The notes: generated by a model not told the origin, from the letters alone. A DNA stretch of 64,000 nucleotides from CAKZNE01 sp002695025 (GCA_913043285.1 CAJWML010000001.1:186001-250000), one strand, 5' to 3'; shown: positions 27,962 through 37,602, numbered from the stretch's first letter. Numbers and translations: made by a program.

Positions 27962-28942
27962 TTATTTTACTTCTTCCAGCAGGTCCACCAACTCTCCTAA
28001 GTTAGGTGTAATAATAATATCCGTTCTGCGGTTCTTGGCCTTTCCTTCCGGTGAATCATTGGGCACCAGGGGCAAGTATTCGCTGCGTCCGGCAGCGGTG
28101 ATCTTTTTAGGATCTACTCCAGGGTTGGCCGTAAGTATCTTTACAATGGAAGTAGCCCGCATCACGGAAAGATCCCAGTTGTCCTTGACCGCAGTACGTC
28201 CGTTGAACTCATCATTATCGGTATGGCCTTCCACCATTACGTTCAGATCAGGGTTTTCAGCCAGCACCACGGCCAGTTGTTCCAGGGCTTGTTTTCCTTT
28301 TTGATCTACCGTCCAGCTGGCACTGGGGAACAACAGGCTATTTTCCAGGGAAACGTATACTTTTCCGTTACGTTGCTCTATGGTAAGCCCCTTACCGTTA
28401 AAGTTCAGCAGGGCATCTGAAATACGTTTGCGCACGTAGTTTACGGTAGAATCCTTGCGGGATATCAGCGATTCCAGTTCGTACACCCTGGCTTCGCGTT
28501 TTTGCAATTCCTGGCTCAGGTACGCCATACGGTCCTGCTCGGTATTAAGGGAATCTTCCTTAGCCTGTAATTCAACCTGCAGCTTGTTCAGGCGATCCAT
28601 CAGCTTTTTATTCTCATTCTGGTTACTGGCCAGTAAGGCATTATTATTCTCCAGCAGGAATTCATAGCTCTTATTCAGCTCGGCAAAATTGTCTTTTAGC
28701 TTACGGTATTTGGAGCCCAGCGTCAAGGTGTCCTTCGTCATCGTTTCCATCTCCTTTTTAAGGCGGGCCAGCTCCGATTCCGTTTGCTGCAAAGAAGCGG
28801 TGAGTTGCTCATTTTCCTTGCGCAGGTCGGTGTTTTCCACTTCCATGGCCTTGCATTTGGCCTGAAGTTCTTTATGGACTTTACTGGACACACAAGAACT
28901 AAGACTAAGGGCCGTGATCAGTATAATGGCAATACGTTGCAT
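27962..28942 (-). CDS. OmpA family lipoprotein with coiled coil
   Basis: A 326-residue lipoprotein (signal to Cys17, LSLSSC) with a long coiled coil at about 22-170 and a C-terminal OmpA/MotB peptidoglycan-binding domain (VMVEGHTDND, RATSIVKIL, ITAAGRSEYLPL, KNRRTDIII). It probably tethers the outer membrane to peptidoglycan. A near-consensus -7 box (TACTTTCG, 28965-28972 on the minus strand) lies upstream of the start. Confidence 0.9.
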   Translation of the reverse strand: MQRIAIILITALSLSSCVSSKVHKELQAKCKAMEVENTDLRKENEQLTASLQQTESELARLKKEMETMTKDTLTLGSKYRKLKDNFAELNKSYEFLLENNNALLASNQNENKKLMDRLNKLQVELQAKEDSLNTEQDRMAYLSQELQKREARVYELESLISRKDSTVNYVRKRISDALLNFNGKGLTIEQRNGKVYVSLENSLLFPSASWTVDQKGKQALEQLAVVLAENPDLNVMVEGHTDNDEFNGRTAVKDNWDLSVMRATSIVKILTANPGVDPKKITAAGRSEYLPLVPNDSPEGKAKNRRTDIIITPNLGELVDLLEEVK

Positions 28943-29037
28943 GAATAAAGACTTTTACGTCCTACGAAAGTAGGCGCTTCCTATGCCTGTCGCAGGGCAG
29001 GTCTCAAAAAGTTAAGAAGAGTAGCGTGTTAATAATC

Positions 29038-29799
29038 CTAACCGATTTCCAACAGTACAGGGCAATGGTCCGAATGCTTGGCTTCCGGCAAAATAGCCGC
29101 TCTTTTCAGCCGGTTACGCATAGGTTCCGAAGCCATGTTGTAGTCAATGCGCCAGCCCTTATTATTGGCCCGCGCGTTGGCCCGGTAACTCCACCAGCTG
29201 TAATTATGCGGGTTTTGATTGAACACCCGGAAGGTGTCTATAAACCCGCTTTCCAGGAAACCACTCACCCATTCTCTTTCCTCCGGCAAAAAACCTGAGG
29301 AAGTGGCATTACGCACGGGGTCATGGATATCGATAGCCCGGTGGCAGATATTGTAATCCCCGCCTATAATAAGTTTAGGGTGTTCCTTTTTAAGCTCATT
29401 GATGTATTTCTGGAAATCGGCCAGGAACTGCATTTTGAACTCCTGGCGATGGTCTCCGCTGCTGCCCGAGGGGAAGTAAACGCTCATGAAGGAAAAATCC
29501 CCGAAATCCGCACGAATAACGCGTCCCTCACGGTCTATATAATCAATACCACAGCCCATCACCACGTTCTCCGGGCGTACTTTGGTAAAGATGGCTACAC
29601 CGCTGTAACCCTTCTTTTCAGCACTGTGAATAAAGGTTTGGTACCCCATGGCCTCCAGCTCCGAAACGTCTATCTGGTCTGGTTGGGCCTTGGTTTCCTG
29701 CAGGCCTATAATATCCGGCTCCGCTGCTGCCAGCCATTCTGTCAAACCCTTGCGTTGTGCCGCACGAATACCGTTTACGTTATATGAGATTATTTTCAT
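29038..29799 (-). CDS. xth: Exodeoxyribonuclease III
   Basis: AP endonuclease/3'-5' exonuclease of base excision repair. I use the ATG at 29797-29799 (MKIISYNVNGIRAA), the standard N-terminus; the frame extends eight codons upstream. Catalytic motifs of the EEP fold are visible: NVNGIRA, LQETKAQ, YFPSG, GGDYNICH, WRIDY and SDHCPV. It is divergent from the large outer-membrane gene. Confidence 0.96.
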   Translation of the reverse strand: MKIISYNVNGIRAAQRKGLTEWLAAAEPDIIGLQETKAQPDQIDVSELEAMGYQTFIHSAEKKGYSGVAIFTKVRPENVVMGCGIDYIDREGRVIRADFGDFSFMSVYFPSGSSGDHRQEFKMQFLADFQKYINELKKEHPKLIIGGDYNICHRAIDIHDPVRNATSSGFLPEEREWVSGFLESGFIDTFRVFNQNPHNYSWWSYRANARANNKGWRIDYNMASEPMRNRLKRAAILPEAKHSDHCPVLLEIG

Positions 29800-29901
29800 T
29801 GCCGTGATATTTCGGTAAATCAAAACCGTATTTCATACGATTTTAGCGTATTCCCGTTTATCCATTGAACTTTGCACAAAAGTGGAAAGAAGTACCTAAT
29901 A

Positions 29902-32900
29902 TTGAAAGTTTTTCCGTCAAATTTGAGGCTAACCCCCGTCATACTTACCTTTTTGTTGGCCGCGACTGCGCTAGGTGTCCAGGGGCAAAAAACGGAATGG
30001 GTATGGAGTCCGCAACAGGAAAAGCTGCTGCTACCAGGTACGGATAGTGTACTCATAGACAGCCTCCCGGTACAACTATCCAGCGTACGGCTTCAAAGCA
30101 CCCGTGGAGAAGAAATCCCTTATGTATACAGGGTAGAAGGAAAAACCTACCGCTACATCACCTTTGCGAAACCCATAGAAGACACGCTGGTGTTAACGTA
30201 TAAACGGGTACCGCTCAACCTCAACCAGCGTTTCCGGAATAAAGACACTACCCTACTGATTCCTGAGATTACCCGTATGCAGAATTCCACCCTCTATGAA
30301 TCGGATGAGAAATCTGCTTTTAAACCTTTTGAGGGTTTGAACTCCAAGGGCAGTATCAGCCGCAGCATTACCGTGGGAAACAACCAGGATGCCGTATTGA
30401 ACAGCTCGCTAAACCTCCAGCTGGCAGGAAACCTGGGGAAAAATACCGAGATCAGGGCCACTATAACCGATAACAACATCCCCGTACAATCCGATGGCTA
30501 TACCCAACAACTCCGTGAATTTGACCGGGTATACATTGAATTGGAAAACAGTGATTTTGGCTTACTGCGGGCAGGTGATTATAATATGACCTCCACCAGC
30601 AACCACTTCCTTCAGTTTGATAAAAGGATAAGCGGTGCAGGTGTTTTTACCGCTGTTCCAATTGGGGATGAAGCCAAAATACCCATCACGGCCCAGGGCG
30701 GTATCGCCCGCGGTAAATTTGCCCGCAACCGCTTCATGGGGCAGGAAGGCAACCAAGGGCCATATAAGCTGGTGGGAGCCAATGGTGAGCGTTTTGTGAT
30801 CATCATTTCCGGATCAGAGCGGGTATATATAGATGGTGTTGTAATGAAACGCGGTCAGCAAAATGACTATGTGATGGACTACAATGCCGGTGAACTCACC
30901 TTCACCTCCCTGCGACCTATCACCAAGGAAAGCCGGATAGTAGTGGAATTTCAGTATACAGAGCAGAACTACCTGCGCTCTGTGGCTTTTGGGAGTACTG
31001 GCTTTGAAAATGACCGCTTTAAAACTTCCGTTCAGTTTTATACCGAACAGGACAGTAAGAACCAACCTCTTAACCAGGAACTGAGCGACAACGAAAAGCA
31101 AATCCTCAGCAAGGTGGGCGACCGCCTGGATGATGCGCTGGTATCCACTATTCGTCCTTCGGAGTTCAGGGATGATATAGTGCTGTACCGCCTTACGGAT
31201 TCATTAGGTTTTGATTCGGTGCTGGTTTATTCCATTGACAGTACCCTTCCGCTTTACCAGGCCTCATTTGCTTATTTAGGTACTAACCGTGGCCATTACG
31301 TGCAGGCTCAAAATAACGCCAACGGCAGGGTTTTCCGTTGGGTACCTCCGGTTAACGGTGTGCCCCAGGGCTCTTACCAACCGGTAAAACAACTGGTGGC
31401 GCCCAACCAGTTGCAGATACTTACGGCTGAAACCGAAGCGCTGATCGGGGAAAACCAGAAACTGCGCGTAGACCTGGCCACCAGCAAGAATGACATCAAT
31501 CTTTTTTCTGACCTGGACGAAGGCAACGACATTGGGGCGGCAGGAAAGATCAGTTACCACCTAAAGGGTGAATTAGGAAAAGCCAACTGGTTTACGAACC
31601 TGCGCTATGAATTCAACCAGGAAAATTTCCGAACCATCGAACGGATCCGCAACGTGGAATTTGCCCGTGACTGGAATTTGCCTCTCAACTTTAACGGTGC
31701 GGTTCAACTGGCCGGAACCACCCTGGGCATTAAAGGAGACAGCAGCCAGCTGGCCTACGATGTGGATCACCTGTCCTTTAACGGTTACTCCGGCCTGCGC
31801 CATACCTTATCCGGTAATTTACGCACCACTGAAGATGTGGGCGAGTTTGCGGCTTCCTGGCTAAACTCCAACGATAGCCTGGGCCAGTCTGATTTTTTAC
31901 GGGAAAAAGGGATCTTCACACACTACCTCACCCCTGTTTATTGGATCGGTATGAGTTCCGTAGGTGAATCCAACCGCAGGGTACGCAACGGCACTGACAC
32001 CCTGCGTATGGGCAGTTACCAGTTCCTGGAATACCGGCTTTTTACCGGTGTGGGAGACACTGCTGAAAGCTTTGCAGAGCTATTCTTTCTCAAACGTTAT
32101 GATGATACGGCTGTGGATGGCCGCTTCAAGAATTTTTCGGTGGTGAATGCCTATGGCCTGCGCTCGTCTCTGTTGACCAACTTCAACAGCCGGCTGGAGT
32201 TGTTCGGCAACATCCGGAATCTGAAGGTTTTCCTTCCCGAAGAAAAAACCATTGAACGTACCGTTACCAGCCGCGCCACCTATACTCAAAGGTTATGGGG
32301 CAATGCAATAACCAGTACTACCTTCTACGAAACCGGCTCCGGTACCGAGCCGCGCAGATCATTCAGCTATGTGGAAGTGCCAGCCGGTACCGGAACTTAT
32401 ACCCATACGGATTACAACGGCAACGGCATTAAGGAACTGGATGAATTTGAAATTGCCCCCACCCCGGACCGTGCACGCTACGTGCGGGTATTTACTCCCA
32501 GCACTGAGTTTGTACGCACCAACCTCAATAAATTCGGAGAAAACCTGAACATCAATGCCCCTACGGACTGGAAGCAAAAGGAAGACCTCCGCAAAACCCT
32601 GGCTCGCTTCTCGGTGCTATTCAATTACCAGCTGGATCGCAAAACCCTGCTCACAGGTAGCACCAATACGCTCAACCCTTTCAGCGCCATTGAAAACGAC
32701 ACACAGATCGTGGCCCTGAACAACGTCTTTCGCAATACGGTTTTCTTTAACCGCACAGCCACAAAGTTTGGAATGGATTACACCTACCGAACCAATGACA
32801 GCCGCAACCTGCTCAGCTTTGGTGTGGAACGCAGATCCATTGTGGAAAATAACGTGGGCTTGCGTTACCAGCTTAGCGGGGCGCTACTCTTCCGTACACA

Positions 32901-33363
32901 AGTGGCCTTGATCAACAAGGAAAATACCTCGGGAAACTTCACCCGCAGGAATTTCACTATTGATGAAGTTGGCAATGAATACTCGCTGGCCTATCAACCG
33001 GCTGATAAATTTGTGATTACCGGTAAGTACAATTGGAGCAACCAGGATGGCAGCACCTCCGAAGAGACGGTGGCCCTGAACAACCAGGATTTTGGATTGG
33101 AGTTAAGCTATAATCTTGCTGAAACCCTCTCTATGCTCGTCCAGGGGAATTACATTCTCAATTCCTTTACCGGAAATAGTAATAACCCTGCAGCCTTTGA
33201 AATGCTGGAGGGGCTGCGACCCGGTGAAAACGGCACCTGGAACCTGACCCTGCAACGCACCATCCGCAAAAACCTGCTCATCAGCCTGAATTATAACGGC
33301 CGTATCAGCGAGGGCACCTTACCCGTTCATTTGGGCAGCCTGCAGGTAAAAGCCTTCTTTTAA
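29902..33363 (+). CDS. Large outer-membrane beta-barrel-like protein of unknown function
   Basis: About 1153 residues. A signal peptide precedes TEWVWSPQQE. The N-terminal region contains GSISRSITVGNNQDA, recalling the gliding/T9SS protein SprA, then a conserved plug-like region (DRVYIELENSDFGLLRAGDYN). The last 600 residues alternate hydrophobic and polar residues like barrel strands, ending LQVKAFF. The start is uncertain: a TTG at 29872 overlaps a promoter-like box (GAACTTTG, 29867-29874), so I prefer the TTG at 29902, which also gives a better signal peptide. It overlaps the convergent gene by four bases. Confidence 0.75.
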   Translation: MKVFPSNLRLTPVILTFLLAATALGVQGQKTEWVWSPQQEKLLLPGTDSVLIDSLPVQLSSVRLQSTRGEEIPYVYRVEGKTYRYITFAKPIEDTLVLTYKRVPLNLNQRFRNKDTTLLIPEITRMQNSTLYESDEKSAFKPFEGLNSKGSISRSITVGNNQDAVLNSSLNLQLAGNLGKNTEIRATITDNNIPVQSDGYTQQLREFDRVYIELENSDFGLLRAGDYNMTSTSNHFLQFDKRISGAGVFTAVPIGDEAKIPITAQGGIARGKFARNRFMGQEGNQGPYKLVGANGERFVIIISGSERVYIDGVVMKRGQQNDYVMDYNAGELTFTSLRPITKESRIVVEFQYTEQNYLRSVAFGSTGFENDRFKTSVQFYTEQDSKNQPLNQELSDNEKQILSKVGDRLDDALVSTIRPSEFRDDIVLYRLTDSLGFDSVLVYSIDSTLPLYQASFAYLGTNRGHYVQAQNNANGRVFRWVPPVNGVPQGSYQPVKQLVAPNQLQILTAETEALIGENQKLRVDLATSKNDINLFSDLDEGNDIGAAGKISYHLKGELGKANWFTNLRYEFNQENFRTIERIRNVEFARDWNLPLNFNGAVQLAGTTLGIKGDSSQLAYDVDHLSFNGYSGLRHTLSGNLRTTEDVGEFAASWLNSNDSLGQSDFLREKGIFTHYLTPVYWIGMSSVGESNRRVRNGTDTLRMGSYQFLEYRLFTGVGDTAESFAELFFLKRYDDTAVDGRFKNFSVVNAYGLRSSLLTNFNSRLELFGNIRNLKVFLPEEKTIERTVTSRATYTQRLWGNAITSTTFYETGSGTEPRRSFSYVEVPAGTGTYTHTDYNGNGIKELDEFEIAPTPDRARYVRVFTPSTEFVRTNLNKFGENLNINAPTDWKQKEDLRKTLARFSVLFNYQLDRKTLLTGSTNTLNPFSAIENDTQIVALNNVFRNTVFFNRTATKFGMDYTYRTNDSRNLLSFGVERRSIVENNVGLRYQLSGALLFRTQVALINKENTSGNFTRRNFTIDEVGNEYSLAYQPADKFVITGKYNWSNQDGSTSEETVALNNQDFGLELSYNLAETLSMLVQGNYILNSFTGNSNNPAAFEMLEGLRPGENGTWNLTLQRTIRKNLLISLNYNGRISEGTLPVHLGSLQVKAFF

Positions 33364-34217
33364 TCGAGAATGAGTTGGGTTGAGGCCTGCTTCTTACCAT
33401 CCAGGTAAATTTCGATCAGGTAATTCCCTTCCTCAAAATCATCGCGCACGATCTTATAACACTCATTCAGGAGAGCACCCTGGTAGTTGATGGTTTCTTT
33501 GATCGTATAGAATATCCTCAGGTTTTCCAGCTCAATAAACTCATCCTTTTGGCCAGAGGTCATAACGGTACGGTTGGGATTGATCACCCGGATATACACG
33601 GGGCGCTCTCCCTTTTCAGCCAGCGTATTTTCAGTTACCGTAAAGCACACCTTAAAATAATCGGTCCACATATCGCTGGAAGTGATCTTCTCCTCTCCCC
33701 TTCTTTCGTTGATGGCGTCTACCCGGAAGGCGTTCACTTTGAGCCCGGCATTGCGGGCAATAGCTCCTTCCAGTTCCTTATTGTTGCTTTCCAGTTGTGA
33801 GGCCTTCTCAGTCATCGCCATATTTTCACTGATCAGGCTGTCATTTACCAGGGTAAGGGAATCTACCTTAAACCGCAACCCCACCAGTTCTTTGCGCAAA
33901 CGTTCAAAAGTGGCCTCAAAATTCACCAGCTTTTCCTTATCCCGCACGGTCACGTACTCAACACTGTCCATAAGGCTCAGAATCTGGTTCTGGTCTGCCT
34001 CAATCAGGGTACTCAGGCTGTCATTCTCTGTTTTCAAAGAATCGTATTCAGCCAGTGCATCGGAAAGGCGCGTCATCAGCACCCGTTTATGCACTTCAAG
34101 CTCTTTATTCTTTTCCTGATACCGGTATAAAAAGATGGCGGTGATGATCAGTCCGAGCAGCACAATGAGCAACACATAATACACGCCTTTTTTGTCAACC
34201 TTTACTTTCTCGCTCAT
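33360..34217 (-). CDS. Membrane-anchored coiled-coil protein, unknown function
   Basis: A 285-residue protein with one transmembrane helix at about 13-32 (YYVLLIVLLGLIITAIFLY), a long coiled coil at 35-160 rich in Leu/Glu/Lys heptads, and a C-terminal beta-rich domain (about 185-285; DYFKVCFTVTEN, RPVYIRVINPNRTV, YLIEIYLDGKK). Homologues occur widely in Bacteroidota; I know no function. An exact promoter box lies 20 bases upstream. It is divergent from comF. Confidence 0.8.
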   Translation of the reverse strand: MSEKVKVDKKGVYYVLLIVLLGLIITAIFLYRYQEKNKELEVHKRVLMTRLSDALAEYDSLKTENDSLSTLIEADQNQILSLMDSVEYVTVRDKEKLVNFEATFERLRKELVGLRFKVDSLTLVNDSLISENMAMTEKASQLESNNKELEGAIARNAGLKVNAFRVDAINERRGEEKITSSDMWTDYFKVCFTVTENTLAEKGERPVYIRVINPNRTVMTSGQKDEFIELENLRIFYTIKETINYQGALLNECYKIVRDDFEEGNYLIEIYLDGKKQASTQLILD

Positions 34218-34236
34218 TTTGGTTAGATTATAGGAT

Positions 34237-34265
34237 CAAAATTAAATTATAACATGAAAGTTCAA
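34237..34265 (-). promoter_or_regulatory. Promoter of the coiled-coil membrane protein gene
   Basis: On the minus strand TAATTTTG (34237-34244) has TTG at 34263-34265 upstream with an 18-base spacer. The -33 part lies within the first codons of divergent comF. Confidence 0.6.
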
Positions 34266-34946
34266 TGGTTGGATGATTTGGTCAACATTTTTTATCCCGA
34301 GGTATGTCTCGGGTGCGCGGAACCTCTGGTAAATCAGGAGCAACTCATTTGCGTATCCTGCCTTGCAGAATTGCCTAAAACCAACTTCCATCAGCAGGAT
34401 AACAATCCCGTAAGCGGTATTTTTACCGGACGCATACCTTTTAAAAAAGCCACTTCCTATCTTTTTTTCCAAAAAAAAGGCATTGTGCAATCCCTCATCC
34501 ACAACCTCAAGTACAGGAACTTTCCGGGAGTAGGTAAAAGATTGGGGCGTATGGCCGGAGCAGAGCTTAAGAGATCCGGTTTTATGAATGATATTGATTG
34601 TATTATCCCCATACCCCTTCACAATAAAAAGTACCGCAAGCGGGGCTATAACCAAAGTGAAGCTATTGCCAGGGGATTGTCTGAGACTTCGCTAAAACCC
34701 ATTGTTTCCGGTAACCTGGTGCGGATCACACACTCCGCTACTCAAACCCGCAAATCACGCTTTGCCCGCTGGAGGAATGTAGAACACATCTTTGGAGTAC
34801 GCGAGCCCGCCACACTGGAGAACCAGCATATTTTGCTGGTGGACGATGTAGTAACCACCGGCTCTACCCTGGAAGCAGCTGCTACCAAACTTTTGACAAT
34901 TCCAGGCCTTAAACTGTCGCTTTTTACGTTGGCTTACGCTCCCTGA
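34254..34946 (+). CDS. comF: ComF family phosphoribosyltransferase-like protein
   Basis: A 230-residue protein of the ComF/GntX family linked to DNA uptake. An N-terminal zinc-binding region has Cys18, Cys21, Cys33 and Cys36. The C-terminal part is a phosphoribosyltransferase fold with the PRPP loop ILLVDDVVTTGSTLEA and the KYRKRGYNQSE segment. Its role as a real transferase is unproven in the family. Confidence 0.92.
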   Translation: MKVQWLDDLVNIFYPEVCLGCAEPLVNQEQLICVSCLAELPKTNFHQQDNNPVSGIFTGRIPFKKATSYLFFQKKGIVQSLIHNLKYRNFPGVGKRLGRMAGAELKRSGFMNDIDCIIPIPLHNKKYRKRGYNQSEAIARGLSETSLKPIVSGNLVRITHSATQTRKSRFARWRNVEHIFGVREPATLENQHILLVDDVVTTGSTLEAAATKLLTIPGLKLSLFTLAYAP

Positions 34947-35020
34947 TCAAATTGCAAAACCTACCTTGAAGGATTGGCTTAAAAATTGCCAATATTTGCA
35001 ACCGAAATCAAAACCACCGC

Positions 35021-36706
35021 ATGGGGCGCTTCAAATTTCCATTAACATTGTTGATGATCGGGATGCTTATCGTAGTCTTCGAGGCCTTCCTGAGTTCCTG
35101 TGCAAGCCGGGCCAGCCCCTCGGGTGGACCACGTGACACCATTGCACCGGTGCTGGACACTGCGTTTCCCCCCAACTTTAGTATCCTCTTTAAAAGTAAA
35201 AGCATTGAGTTGGTATTCAATGAATACCTCAACCTGAAAAGTCCCGGGCAGCAGATCATGATCTCGCCCCCCGTAGAAGAAAAACCCGAAATACTGTTGA
35301 AGGGAAAACGTATACTTATTGAGCTGAAGGATACACTATTGCCCAATACCACCTATACCATATCCTTTGGAACTTCAATTACAGACTTTACGGAAGGCAA
35401 TGAAAACCGTAATTTCAAATACGTTTTCAGTACGGGCACCTTTATTGACAGCCTGGAAATAAGTGGACGGATTTACGATGCCAGGACCAACAACCCTGAA
35501 AAAGACATGCTGGTAGCGCTCTACGAGATTAATTCAGACACTCTGGACCTGGACTCACTGCCTTATAAAAAGATACCCACCTATTATACCTACGTTGAAG
35601 AAGGCGGTACCTTTAAAATGGAAAACCTGAAATCTTCCCAATTCAAATTACTGGCTTTCCAGGATCAGAGAGGCGACTTTAAACTGAATGGGAACGGGGA
35701 AAAGGTAGCCTTTGCGGATTCCCTGATCTTTACCTCTGATTCCATAAAGCCCCTGGTATTACAGAGTTTTAAATCCGAGCCGGAATATAAATTTTACAGT
35801 GTACGCCATTCATCCTATGGTCAGCTGGCTTTTAATTTCAGTAAGCCTGTGCCTGATATCAAAATAGAACGATTGAATGGCGAAACGGATCCTGATTCCA
35901 TTTATATAGATTTTGGTGACCATTCGGACACCCTTACCTACTGGTATACGGAAATGGCAGATTCCATGTCATTCCGTGTAAGTGGCTACGAAGGTATAGA
36001 TGATACTTCCAGCCTTTTCCTGCGAGAGTTCCAAAAGCCTGCTATGAAGATCAATATAGGAGAAACAGAACTGCGCCTGCAGGATAGTGTTTTTCTATAC
36101 AGTAACCTTCCCCTTTTATCAGTAAACCCGGATTCCTTTATGGTTATCGGCCCAAAAGACACTTTTGCCACTCAGGCATTTGTTGATTCCGCCAATCCTT
36201 TACGCTTTTACCTCCTGCCCGCTAAAAGACCCAAGAATTTTACGGTGAAGATGCGTTTAGGGGCTGTAAAGGGGTGGTTTGGCGCTGTAAATGATTCCGC
36301 AAAATGGCAATTTACCAGCCTGGGTCGTGAGGACCTGGGAAATCTGGATTTCACCATAAAGGGTGATTCAGCCACTTCGTACGTTCTTCATATTTTAAAC
36401 CCCGCTCAAAAAAAGATACTGGAGAAAAAGTTTACCGGGGGAACCTTGGTTAAACTGAGGAATTATAAACCCGGTGCTTACCAAGCCGAACTGGTAGTAG
36501 ACGAGGACAATAACGGAAGGTGGACATCCGGTAATTATTTTACCCATAAACAGCCGGAAACCATTCTTAAATATTCAGGCGGTATAGAGGTCAGAGCTAA
36601 CTGGGACCTGGAACTGGAATGGATCATCAAACCCCGAGCTGAAAGCGATCCCGGTCTTTCAGAAAAGAAAACCGCTCCCTCGACTCGTAAACCGCGTCCT
36701 TTTTAA
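35021..36706 (+). CDS. Ig-like (Big_5) domain lipoprotein
   Basis: A 561-residue lipoprotein with Cys27 as lipidation site (EAFLSSC). An Ig-like Big_5 domain follows at about 35-140 (SGGPRDTIAPVL, IELVFNEYLNL, NTTYTISFGTSITD), a form common in Bacteroidota envelope proteins. The rest is beta-rich, with a carboxypeptidase-regulatory-like segment near 150-230. Function is unknown. Its 3' end overlaps the convergent amidase gene by 80 bases. Confidence 0.87.
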   Translation: MGRFKFPLTLLMIGMLIVVFEAFLSSCASRASPSGGPRDTIAPVLDTAFPPNFSILFKSKSIELVFNEYLNLKSPGQQIMISPPVEEKPEILLKGKRILIELKDTLLPNTTYTISFGTSITDFTEGNENRNFKYVFSTGTFIDSLEISGRIYDARTNNPEKDMLVALYEINSDTLDLDSLPYKKIPTYYTYVEEGGTFKMENLKSSQFKLLAFQDQRGDFKLNGNGEKVAFADSLIFTSDSIKPLVLQSFKSEPEYKFYSVRHSSYGQLAFNFSKPVPDIKIERLNGETDPDSIYIDFGDHSDTLTYWYTEMADSMSFRVSGYEGIDDTSSLFLREFQKPAMKINIGETELRLQDSVFLYSNLPLLSVNPDSFMVIGPKDTFATQAFVDSANPLRFYLLPAKRPKNFTVKMRLGAVKGWFGAVNDSAKWQFTSLGREDLGNLDFTIKGDSATSYVLHILNPAQKKILEKKFTGGTLVKLRNYKPGAYQAELVVDEDNNGRWTSGNYFTHKQPETILKYSGGIEVRANWDLELEWIIKPRAESDPGLSEKKTAPSTRKPRPF

Positions 36707-37403
36707 TGGAATAGGTTTTAACCTCTTCCTGGCCGGCTTCAAAGTCGGACAGTAAATTACCTACTTCATCGTACAGCCCGGAATAACCGGAATGGTATAC
36801 TCCGTTACCATCATCACCTACACGGTTTACTGCCGCTACATAGCACATGTTCTCTATGGCACGGGCCTTTAGAAGAGTTCTCCATGCCTCTGATCTGCGG
36901 TCGGGCCAGTTAGCTACAAAAAGCATTAATTCCGCCTCCTCCGTGTTACGGCACCATACCGGAAAGCGCAGGTCATAGCACACAAAGGGAAGTATTTTCC
37001 ATCCACGATACTCGATCAGCAGGCGCTCATTTCCCCCTTTATAAACTTTTTGCTCCCCAGCCAGCGTGAAGAGATGGCGCTTGTCATAGGTCCGGTACGT
37101 TCCATCGGGTAAGACAAAGAAAAGGCGGTTGTAAAAGTCTCCATGTTCAGCTATTACCAAGCTACCACATACTGCCGCATTCTTCTCTTTGGACAGTTCC
37201 TGCATCCACTTCACGGAAGGCCCGTTTTCTTCTTCCGAAACAGCTAACGGCTTCATGGTAAAGCCAGTACTAAACATTTCCGGTAAAAGTATCAGATCCG
37301 TAGCAGGAATATCGCGTAGCAAATCGTCAAAATGTTTACGGTTTGCCTGTGATTGCTCCCAATGCAGAAAGGGCTGGGTTAAGGTGATCTTCAGTTCATT
37401 CAT
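36627..37403 (-). CDS. Nitrilase-family amidase (omega-amidase/YafV-like)
   Basis: A 258-residue carbon-nitrogen hydrolase. The catalytic Glu-Lys-Cys triad is visible: Glu in LLPEMFSTGF, Lys in TYDKRHLF, and Cys in LPFVCYDLRFP. The MFSTGFT and RHLFTLAGE elements fit the YafV/omega-amidase subgroup, which hydrolyses alpha-ketoglutaramate-type metabolites; substrate assignment is inference. I use the ATG at 37401-37403 (MNELKITL); the upstream TTG at 37421 falls in the terminator described next. The gene is preceded by a leader containing an intrinsic terminator. Confidence 0.9.
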   Translation of the reverse strand: MNELKITLTQPFLHWEQSQANRKHFDDLLRDIPATDLILLPEMFSTGFTMKPLAVSEEENGPSVKWMQELSKEKNAAVCGSLVIAEHGDFYNRLFFVLPDGTYRTYDKRHLFTLAGEQKVYKGGNERLLIEYRGWKILPFVCYDLRFPVWCRNTEEAELMLFVANWPDRRSEAWRTLLKARAIENMCYVAAVNRVGDDGNGVYHSGYSGLYDEVGNLLSDFEAGQEEVKTYSIKKDAVYESRERFSFLKDRDRFQLGV

Positions 37404-37419
37404 ACGTTCAGGTTTGGGC

Positions 37420-37452
37420 AAAAAGAAAGGGTCTTACGCTGTAAGACCCTTT
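37420..37452 (-). terminator. Intrinsic terminator just before the amidase start
   Basis: A 12-pair perfect stem (AAAGGGTCTTAC / GTAAGACCCTTT, loop GCT at 37438-37440) followed on the minus strand by CTTTTTG. It lies 17 bases upstream of the amidase ATG and downstream of the minus-strand promoter at 37529, so it is either an attenuator or the end of a small RNA. Confidence 0.8.
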
Positions 37453-37523
37453 CAAGATTACTAACCAAATAACACCTAATAGAAACTTCGGAGTTTAGGT
37501 AAATTGTCGCTAACACCTAAATA
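37420..37523 (-). ncRNA. Candidate small RNA or terminator-controlled leader of the amidase gene
   Basis: Predicted from a near-ideal promoter upstream and an intrinsic terminator at the end, about 104 nt. On the minus strand TTAGGTGTTA occurs twice (37511-37520, 37470-37479), and the intervening ACCTAA (37495-37500) can pair with either copy, giving two exclusive folds. A small stem AAACT/AGTTT lies between them. No known riboswitch class is recognised. Confidence 0.4.
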
Positions 37524-37528
37524 TATTT

Positions 37529-37559
37529 CAAATTTAACAGTTCATTTTTAAAATACCAA
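37529..37559 (-). promoter_or_regulatory. Promoter reading toward the amidase gene
   Basis: Minus strand TAAATTTG (37529-37536) with TTG (37557-37559) upstream at 20 bases, an almost ideal Bacteroidota promoter with no gene directly behind it except the 37420-37523 leader. Confidence 0.65.
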
Positions 37560-37602
37560 GACAAATTCACAATTCTTTGTGAATAAATTCACTTTTTTGC
37601 CG

